From Trachythela sp. YZ-2020 (Eukaryota > Cnidaria > Anthozoa > Malacalcyonacea > Clavulariidae), in assembly GCA_016169945.1 (NCBI GenBank), contig JADLSH010000377.1, forward strand, positions 2,162,001 through 2,226,000: DNA of 64,000 bases, in the 5' to 3' direction. The stretch's first letter is position 1; each line of letters opens with the position of its first letter. A program made the position numbers and the translations under genes. Under the pieces are notes generated by a model. It saw only the letters and a program-made list of their open reading frames with translations, was not told the origin of the DNA and searched no databases. This document shows positions 56,770-64,000 of this stretch, in pieces.

Positions 56770-56804
56770 GGCTCTTTTCAGAGCCATCACATTCACGAAA
56801 GATT
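56770..56804 (+). terminator. Histone-type mRNA 3' end signal (plus gene)
   Basis: Stem-loop GGCTCTTTTCAGAGCC at 56770-56785, 3' flank ATCACA, then TTCACGAAAGATT (56792-56804) as downstream element. The whole 64-bp block 56761-56824 is repeated inverted at 55584-55647 with only three differences or so. Confidence 0.9.
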
Positions 56805-56956
56805 ATAACGAAATTCGATTTATTTCTTAAAAACATACAACACTATGATTGTTCTTTAAATTGTTCTATACGTTTCTTCTCCAAATGTTCTCTCTATAAA
56901 ATTTGTAAATACAATGCCAAAAACAGTGTTTACATCCTCAGTTTATACTCTGAACA

Positions 56957-57119
56957 CGCATATATGCATATTTACCTGTATCTACGCGTATCTACGCATA
57001 TCCGTATGCATCTACATGTATCTACGCGTATCTACGCAAATGACGTCATATGGCGAGATCCTCAAAATGCTGACGTCATATGGCGGGAAATTTACCCTGG
57101 ATGGGGGGTCATATCTACT
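56957..57119. repeat. Right terminal inverted repeat
   Basis: Mirror image of the left end: a short GTATCTACGC array, two TGACGTCA octamers (57041-57048 and 57071-57078, again 30 bp apart), CCCTGGATGGGGGG and GGTCATATCTACT. The array part is much shorter than at the left end (about 80 against about 220 bp). Confidence 0.85.
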
Positions 57120-57125
57120 CACCTA
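57120..57125. repeat. Target-site duplication, right (CACCTA)
   Basis: Immediately outside the right terminus GGTCATATCTACT; identical to 46682-46687. Confidence 0.85.
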
Positions 57126-57779
57126 TACACTTAGAATGAAACTTCTTTATATAAATGCTGTATTGTTTCATTCACACAGGACTGATTTGAACCTTATTTG
57201 AATTTAGGACGGTGCTATAAATGTGACCTTAGTATGCAAACACGTGCAAAGCAAGTAAGTACATTACTAAAATAATCAATATTTTTAAAAATAACTTTAT
57301 AAGTTGCATTTGTTGTATACTTATAGACTTTAGTGAAATTCTGAATTAACGTCCCTTGCCTTGCTCGTGTAAAACTACATCAAATGAGTGTTTGAATTGA
57401 AAGAGCAAAAATTCATACCGAAATATACAATATCCTAGTTGTGTAATATATTAATATTATACAAAACTAAATCAACAGGCAATAGCATGTATATTTTCTT
57501 TATATAGGAGTGGTATGCTCGTTGTGCAGTGATCGGGAACACACCAGCATCAAGTGCTCTCAAAGACTTAAACCAGCTAGGTCCCCACATTAAACTTAAA
57601 TAAATTTGGGAATTTGAGTGCATAAGATGTATTCCCAAATGGTACAATGGTTTTCACAGTTGAACAGTTTTCTTAATTAATTAATTATTTGTTAATGTTA
57701 TTTTATTATTGAATTAATTATTTGCCTAATTAAATAAATCTATAAATTTAAATAATTGGATTAATTGTTTACTGATATA
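57126..57779. other. AT-rich flank, no gene
   Basis: Runs of TTAATTAATTAATTATTTG near 57,675-57,740. No ORF supported. Confidence 0.4.
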
Positions 57780-58035
57780 CCGTAAACTTCCGACTATAAG
57801 CCCACCCGAATATAAGCACCTCGGTGTACTGTATAAGCCCATTATATTCACTAACGCTCAAACTATTCCAAATATAAGGACCCTCGAATCTTCAGTGTAA
57901 CAGCTTCGGAGCTTTTCACAATAAATATTACTAAGAAAAAATTTAGTCCATGTATTAGCCCCCCACCCCCGAATATAAGCTCCCCCGTGCATAATGCTTA
58001 CGAACGAATATAAGCCCAGGAATTATTGTACAAAT
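57780..58035. repeat. CGAATATAAGCCCC-type repeat
   Basis: The phrase (c)gaatataagc(c/a)cc recurs at about 57,798, 57,817, 57,870 (variant), 57,971 and 58,002, with a 'ccgactataagccc' variant. It looks like a decayed member of a dispersed family built on this motif. Confidence 0.55.
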
Positions 58036-58107
58036 TATAATACCATGTGTCACAGATTTATATAAACATTTAAGAAACATAGATTTCTTAATAGAATGTT
58101 GCAATAG

Positions 58108-58147
58108 TGCCTAGGCGAGGGGTTACTACATGCATGTATTTCTAGTA
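58108..58147 (-). repeat. Dispersed repeat end at LINE copy B junction
   Basis: The reverse complement reads ACTAGAAATACATGCATGTA then GTAACCCCTCGCC, the opening block of the dispersed family (copies 1, 2 and 4). It meets LINE copy B at about 58,148. Confidence 0.55.
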
Positions 58148-59059
58148 TAATGTAGATCAACGTATTTCGGTCGAAGCAGTGTTTGACGCGGTTTCTTTGG
58201 CAAAGTTTTGCCATACACGCTGATGTAAGATGACTGATGTGCTTATTATAAGTCAAATTACAGTCTAGGGTCATTCCAAGATCATTTGTAAAAGTGACAG
58301 GTTCAATAGTTTTATTTAAAAAATTCAAAGACATATTTTCTGGCAATGAGTTCAGCAACTGTCGTGTTCCAACTAGGAGAAACTTGGTTTTTCCGGGATT
58401 AATTAATAGCGCTTTTTTACAACGCCATTCAGCCACAGGACGAAGGTCCAACTCAAGCTTATGTTTAGCTTCTAACACTTTTTCGATGGGGAATGACAAC
58501 GATATTTTGGAATCGTCAACAAAAGAGTTCAGCTCACTTGTTTGCGTCACTGTTGGAAAGTCATTTGTATATATACAAAAGAGCAATGATGACAAGATGG
58601 CCCCCTGTGGCACACCATGAGTAATAGAGAGGGCAGCATGCAGATAAAGATGACCCGATGCGGACCTTCTGAGCACGCCCGGTTAGATAACTTTCAAACC
58701 ATTTGACCGTTTCCTGAGATGCACCAACATCGCTCAATTTTTTTAACAGGATTTGATGACTAATACTATCGAAGGCTTTTGAGATGTCAATTAAAATGAG
58801 TGCATCGCCTTTTGTTGTCCTTGTCCATCGCCTCCAACAAGTGATCGGTTGTTAATAAATTTAAAGTTTCGGTAAACGTTGATGTGGCAAAGGAACAATT
58901 GATGATGTCAGTAATAGGGCCAAGGACGACAGGAAGACAACCTTTTAGAACACTCATACTTACTTTGTCGGGGCCTGGAGATTTATTAGAAGGCATGGAA
59001 ATGATGATTCGTTCGACCTCAGTAAACGATGCAGGTGATAATTTAAACGTTTGATGCAA
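58148..59059 (-). pseudogene. LINE copy B reverse transcriptase (partial)
   Basis: 58787-59059 has 'NKSPGPDKVSMSVLKGCLPV'. 58050-58676 has 'THGVPQGAILSSLLFCIYTN' and F-V-D-D (catalytic) in one open frame longer than its copy A equivalent, then runs out of the LINE into flanking DNA after R-N-T-L-I-Y-I-I. A frame break lies between the two ORFs. Confidence 0.75.
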
Positions 59060-59190
59060 GACATAGCCAGTTGGTATTGGAATAGGACTTGTGATTGATA
59101 CGTAGAAATTATTGTCCAGGGCTAATTGAGCCGTAGCGTTTGCGGTTTTTTCTCCAACAACGACAAAGAATTGGTTGAATTCATTTGCAA

Positions 59191-59957
59191 TCAGTTCTGG
59201 GGCTTTACTATAACGTTGTATTGGTCTTTCTTTGGTAGGTATGCTCCGATTAATGATTTTCCATAAAGATGCGGCGTTGTTTTTATGGGCTGAGACTTCG
59301 CTACGAACATATTCTTTCTCTGCTTTTTTAGAGCAGTTTTGACTGATTGTCTTGCGTGTTTATAAGATCTCCAATCTATAATGTCACGTGTAAGTTGAAA
59401 TTGTCGATGGAGTCTATCTCTATTAATCTTCAAATATTGAATCCTTTGGGTAATATATGGACATGGACGATGACGAACTCTAATTCTTTTTACTGGCGCA
59501 TAAATGTTCAAGGTAGGTAATAAAGAATCGTTAAATTTTGATAGTTTAGCATTCACTTCATTTTCAGAAAAAATTATTGTATGAGCTTTTCATTCTTAAA
59601 TGCAAGGTCTGCTGTAAATAACGCAGGGTTATAGTTTTTATAACTACGCACGGTGATGTAGCTTGGTGGTTGCTTAGGAAGTTTTAAATTCAAAACCACG
59701 TACACAGGGAAGTGATCGCTTATAGAAATGTTGGTAACACCACTTTTCTGTACTAATTCCGGGGTCGAGGTCATTACGACGTCTATTAATGATCTACTAG
59801 TTCCAGTAATCCTTGTGGGTGAAGTAGTCACTTGCTTAAGATTCAACTCGGAAACAAAATTTGTCAATGCCAGTCCATCATGGTTTTCCTGTAAAAGATC
59901 ACAGTTTAGATCGCCTAGGATAGTAATAGGCTTATTGAACGTTAAAGCATGGATCAA
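59191..59957 (-). pseudogene. LINE copy B endonuclease C-terminal half and linker
   Basis: 59574-59957 matches 41879-42262 with two or three substitutions (I-S to T-S, I-S-L to R-S-L). 59191-59556 is identical to 41496-41861 over all 121 codons. It has the same missing endonuclease N-terminus as copy A. Confidence 0.75.
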
Positions 59958-60175
59958 CGAAGGTTTCAGGTTTTCTTTTTTAACGAAAGGGAAGTAGTTT
60001 TGTTGCGATCCGCGTAACTTCCGCTACTGATTATATCGGCAAACCGCGCTGTTTATCATATCTGCAATCCGCGCCACATAACCGCACTGATTACTCGGCA
60101 GGCAAAGTTTGCTCCTTAACAGATATGATTATGAATTAAAACTTGAAACAGACATGTACAGAAACCATAATATTA

Positions 60176-60580
60176 TGTTTTATATTCAACATTTAAACAC
60201 TTACTTTATAAATCGAAGATAGGAATTAAAACACGGTACCCCCTCTCAGACTCAGCTTATTATCACAAATTGTATTTTAGCGGAAGCTTTAAATATGTTT
60301 ATATTAGAAGAAATATTATAAACAGGACGCGGACACGGAAACGGACCCTAGTATATTGCAATAGTTCTACTGCACTAAAGTGCAGGCGTGCTAAGGTCAG
60401 TGTTAAGCTAGAATAATAGCATGGCGTTAAGATGTTTTTAGATGTTAAATAATTAGCATAATATGATTGCAAATTATCGATTGACTGCAAATTTCGTTAT
60501 TTTGATCATATTCTCACTTTACATATAAGAAATTCAAATGTAAAGACTATCAAAGCTGATGCCCCTGATATATTTAATTA
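60176..60580. other. No gene seen
   Basis: AT-rich, no supported ORF or repeat. Confidence 0.35.
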
Positions 60581-61150
60581 ATTATCGTGTGGATTTTCGA
60601 TGAGTTCACCGGCGATAGCTCCACAAAATCTTCAAACTTCAAACCTATGAGCTCTATTTGCTTTACATTAATGATTTACCAAAAGCTACGAGAACGGCAG
60701 AGACTTTGCCCATGCTTTTTGCGGATGACACTAGCATTTTCTATTCTCATTCGGTTCGAAAACACCTAATTTCTGTGTTAAATGCAGAATTAATTGTTGT
60801 TATAATAACTGGATGAAATCCAACAAACTTTGCGTAAATATTAAGAAAACAAGTTATATTATCTTTAAACCAAAGCACAACAAGATCAGTATCCACTCAC
60901 TGGGTATTGTTTACGATAATCAATGTCTCAAACATGAGAAAGGTATTTATATAGTTGAGAACCTTACATAAATTATGTAAAAAAATATCTAGATCTCCTT
61001 TTGAATTATCTACTAAAACAAAATTGTCTCTATATCACACATTGATATATCCTTATATCTCCCATACTGTAACATAGTTTGGTCATCTACATATGTCTCT
61101 AGTTTTAATAGAATTCTGCTTCTTCTTCAGAAACGAACAGTGCCAGCACT
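60581..61150 (+). pseudogene. LINE reverse transcriptase fragment
   Basis: A plus frame near 60,660 reads L-Y-I-N-D-L-P-K-A-T-R-T-A-E-T-L-P-M-L-F-A-D-D-T-S, RT motif B end and the catalytic F-A-D-D. Frameshifted continuations to about 61,150 have I-S-L-Y-L-P-Y-C-N-I-V-W and L-L-L-L-Q-K-R-T-V, the later RT/thumb motifs. Heavily decayed; a different subfamily from copies A and B. Confidence 0.65.
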
Positions 61151-62199
61151 AACGAATTCAGATTATAGGCGTATATTTATCTTTTATAGACCCGGAGCGA
61201 GGGTAATTCGAATTCCCCGAGCGGAGGGTCTATAAATGATATATTATACCGAAAGTTAAAGAACCCACTAATTTGAGAATAAACTTGCTGAATAACTAAG
61301 CGAATACAATATTTAATTTCTTATTTTTACCTGAGTTTCTGACGTTTTCCCTTTAATATATTTGAGCTTGTATCCTTTGGATCATTGAAGGTAACATACC
61401 TCTTGAAAATCGTCATTTAAATGAATAAATCTTTACGAAATTACAAACAAATTACGAACGCCATATTGTTTTCCCGCCATTTTCATGCATTGAGTCGTGC
61501 GTGTTGTCTCGCGTTGTCTACGCGAATAATGTTCCACCCAATGTTCCCCGGAGAACATGGGGTGGAACATTGTCAAAAGGAACTCAGGCTCGCTAAGTGA
61601 TGACGTAAGGCGTGATATCGCGATTAATTTCATGCTCACGTGGCACAAACTGAGCTTACTGATTGGACAATTTGAAGTTGACGTATAATATTCTATATTG
61701 TTCTCATATCTTACCCCTCCCTCCCCCCACCTGTTTCAATGTTTCATGCGGTCAAGTCAACAGACGACTTTTTTTTAATTAAATAAGTTATATATTTGTT
61801 GGATCAACAATGTGTGAAAGTATGTCAAAAGTAGATTGCCCCATAGTAAATTGTCAAAGATTGTAGATCAAAATCGTTCCTCAAAATATGTGAGTATCGA
61901 TTTTTTCACTATCCTTAACTCCATTCAAACAAAAGAGGTTGTAAAATGGTTTTCCTAACATTGTTAGCTGACCAAAAAAGTTGATGAAATAAAACAAAAT
62001 CATTGATCTTATTGCCTTCAATTAAGCATGCCTTGATTTATTTATTTAAAAATCTTTGCACACGGTAGCCACGTTAGTCCGATGCAGTCTGTTTTTCAGT
62101 GGGCCGTGTGCTTAATTATGTAGAATAAAATATTAAGAATAAAATATAGAGCGGAGTTAAATTTTAAAAATTTCTATTTTCAAAGTTTGACAATTATTG
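61151..62199. other. No gene; one palindrome
   Basis: Apart from the palindrome at 61,528-61,571 and a 'cgagcggagggtctataaatgatatatta' stretch, nothing is recognised. Confidence 0.4.
61528..61571. repeat. 44-bp near-perfect palindrome
   Basis: Arms AATGTTCCACCCAATGTTCC and GAACATGGGGTGGAACATT around a CCGGAG centre; it pairs over about 20 bp with one or two mismatches. No adjacent ORF. Confidence 0.8.
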
Positions 62200-62207
62200 A
62201 ATAATAA

Positions 62208-63240
62208 TTAATTTAGATTCCTTAAATTCCACAATATGGCACCAGGATATCCAAATGTTCGCTTCAACGCATTTGTGTTTGATTTAGCAAGGATTAGAGT
62301 ATTGTTATTACTCCTCAAGTTATAACAATCGCGGTTTGCTAATTTAAATAAATTACTTAGGTTCGATTCCTCCTTGGTATTTTTATTGACCAAGGAGAAA
62401 AGCTTATCATCTCTTCTGCATTGAAGCGTATCCCATCCCAACTTGGGAAGGGTTTCAGTAGTCGTCACCGGTGATAACTCGAGCAGCTTTATTTTGTAAT
62501 CGCTGTAATTGGTTTTTTAACAGTTATCCCATTCAAGAGTACAATATTCAAAATGAGGCAAGACTAACGCCTTGTATATTCTTTCAAGACTTTTTTGCTA
62601 ATTATGTTTTTCGCTCTGCGTAACACGCCTATACCGTTTGAGACATTTTTGCATAATTATCTGATTAATAAGCACTTTCCGTCAATAAGGACATCGAGGA
62701 TATTTGTTTTGTCAGCGTATTCAATGGTTTGATTATTTATGTGTATATGGGGGTCTCTCTCAATATGTGATAATCTTTGTCTGGACACAACTAGCATATA
62801 TTCTGATTTAGTTGCATTCAACGTTAACTTATTTGCTAGAAGCCAATAATGGAAGTTATTTAATTTTTCGTGTAATTTGGCTTCTATTTCCCGAACTGTT
62901 GCCCCAGTGACAGTTGCGTTAGCCAGCAAATAAAGCAGGTGTAGAATTTTTCAAGCAGTTCGGAAGATCATTTATGTAGATGAGAAATAATAGAGCGACC
63001 AAATTTTACCCTTGTGGTGCAACGGTTTTTACAAGTCTTTCAGATGAAAGAGTTTTCTTCAGTTTACAAACTTGGATACGTTCGTTTAAATAAGACGTAA
63101 ACCACAGTAATTCGTTTCCTTTTACCCCGTACAATTCTAATTTCTTGATCAGCATGTTGTGATCAACGGTGCCAAGGTCTTCTTCAGATCAAGGAACACG
63201 ACTCGGTTTATAAGCCCGTTATCGATATTGATCATTCAAG
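62208..63240 (-). pseudogene. Decayed LINE reverse transcriptase
   Basis: Minus strand: a damaged motif B near 62,985-63,015 (A-P-Q-G...L-L-F-L-I-Y-I-N-D-L-P), 62657-62929 thumb ('NNFHYWLLANKLTLNATKSE') and 62208-62468 C-terminus ('NRDCYNLRSNNNTLIL', 'YPGAILWNLRNL'). The catalytic DD region is lost between. Related to the plus-strand fragment at 24.3-25.1 kb (shared W-L-L-x-N-K-L-T, R-Q-R-L-S). Confidence 0.72.
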
Positions 63241-64000
63241 AATCAGTTGTTGCTAATAAAGAGGTGAGAATGGAGTGTCCTTTACGAAAATCCGATTGAT
63301 ATTGGGAGAGACTTGGATTTATCTCTGAAGGCCAGAAATCCGAACACAAACATAAAATATTTTAAACCAGAAACTGCAATGAAGTATTTTGGTGTGTAAG
63401 AGAATAAAAAGTGTGCCCTAAGGAAAAACGGACAACTACGTATCCTTTCCTGAAAGATATCCGACGATTGAAGAATGGTTGGAAATCCGACAGTTGTTTT
63501 GAACAAGAGCAGGATTCAACAAACAAAAATGGCTTTCATTCCTTCACCAAAAAGACTTTATTTAAAAGACAAAACGACTATATAGAAGTTGTTCTTGGAG
63601 GTTTAAAGAAAGGTTAGAGTATTTTTCGTAATGCTTTATAGTTTATAGTGTTTTACAACTGTTTTCGGCTTGCTTTTTGAGTTTTGTGCTTTCCGACATT
63701 GCTAGGATACGTTTCACCACTTCGATTTCAAATCGTTTGATTTTAATAATTTTGAGCTCATATGTAGAAATCTTCTCTCGATTTTTAAAAACATTTTAAG
63801 CCACAAGTCAAAAGAATACCTATAGTTTAATTTCTACTGTCTTCTTCGTGGCTTTATTGAAATTTGTCAATGAACTTTGAAAGATTTTATACGAAAAAAA
63901 TGCTTCTGGCAGCTAGCAATATTGTATTATTAATTCACATCTTCTGAACCTGAAACCTTGAAGTTCTGCTGCCACGACTATACTGTTCATGCAGGGCCCG
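63241..64000. other. No gene supported
   Basis: The plus frame 63411-63617 (Lys-rich, 68 codons) ends near a possible GT donor (AAAG|GTTAGAG, 63,611), so it could be an exon, but no domain is recognisable. Confidence 0.3.

Larger units (their letters stand above)
46688..57119. mobile_element. Polinton/adintovirus-like element, 10,432 bp, non-autonomous
   Basis: Both ends read AGTAGATATGACC... inwards and are flanked by CACCTA (46682-46687 and 57120-57125), a perfect 6-bp duplication. Six-bp duplications with long inverted repeats, a protein-primed-type PolB and a packaging-type ATPase are hallmarks of Polinton/Maverick and adintovirus elements. Gene order: ATPase (minus), zinc-finger/acidic protein (plus), PolB (minus), Cys/His protein (plus), small protein (minus), nuclease-like protein (plus). 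Integrase, protease and capsid genes were not found, so mobility would need factors from elsewhere. Polymerase and ATPase are frameshifted. An extra end-copy lies inside at 50,126-50,412. Confidence 0.85.
58148..60175 (-). mobile_element. CR1/L2-like LINE copy B, 3' truncated
   Basis: Nearly identical to copy A from its 5' end (60,175, equivalent to 42,480) to the RT thumb, then stops at 58,148 where a dispersed repeat begins. The RT C-terminus and 3' tail are missing. Loss of the 3' end is unusual, since target-primed insertion normally truncates the 5' end; a later deletion or insertion is likely. Confidence 0.82.

Noticed and set aside
46682..57125. CRISPR-like array in the repeat-rich parts
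   Set aside because: The repeats are degenerate 10-12 bp units without unique spacers, in a eukaryotic setting with introns.

Overview
The window is eukaryotic nuclear DNA, AT-rich and gene-poor, from an invertebrate animal, most likely a cnidarian. The reasons are exons of EGF, thrombospondin type-1 (TSR) and PAN/apple domains split by short GT-AG introns, many CR1/L2-like LINE remnants, Helitron, hAT and MITE copies, tRNA-derived SINEs, and a Polinton/adintovirus-like element. The cnidarian call rests on remembered family resemblance, not on a search.

Layout. 1-4.6 kb: no gene seen. 4.6-9.1 kb (minus): an array of calcium-binding-type EGF exons, eight intact exons of 126 nt plus a partial one, built by tandem duplication. 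9.9-13.5 kb (plus): decayed retroelement fragments. 14.0-14.7 kb: a dispersed repeat. 15.3-16.3 kb (minus): two TSR exons, perhaps the same extracellular-matrix gene as the EGF array. 16.3-27.8 kb: mostly empty, with a 60-bp tandem repeat, a SINE, a TTAA-flanked MITE and a LINE fragment. 27.8-34.6 kb: a nest of insertions, where a LINE sits in a dispersed repeat, a hAT element with an 8-bp target duplication sits in the LINE, and another dispersed repeat sits in the hAT. 35.5-36.2 kb (minus): a small intact three-exon gene for a secreted PAN-like protein. 36.5-38.1 kb: a MITE, and a LINE fragment split by a fold-back element. 39.8-42.5 kb and 58.1-60.2 kb (minus): two nearly identical LINE copies; the first abuts a Helitron helicase remnant (42.5-45.0 kb, plus).

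The main object is 46,688-57,119: a 10.4-kb element with terminal inverted repeats flanked by a perfect 6-bp duplication (CACCTA). It encodes a protein-primed-type family B DNA polymerase with four spliceosomal introns, a packaging-type P-loop ATPase with an N-terminal zinc finger, a C2H2/acidic protein, a Cys/His-cluster protein, and a divergent pair of small intronless genes. That pair shares a short bidirectional TATA-box promoter, and both genes end in a replication-dependent histone mRNA 3' processing signal (16-nt stem-loop plus downstream purine element). This is the architecture of a histone gene pair carrying non-histone proteins, and it is the most unusual feature of the window. I find no integrase, protease or capsid gene, and polymerase and ATPase carry frameshifts, so this copy looks non-autonomous or decaying. 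Arrays of a GTAGATAC-type repeat lie at both ends, at an internal third end-copy, and in both divergent promoter regions.

57.1-64 kb: a simple dispersed repeat, LINE fragments on both strands, a 44-bp palindrome, and no host gene I can support.
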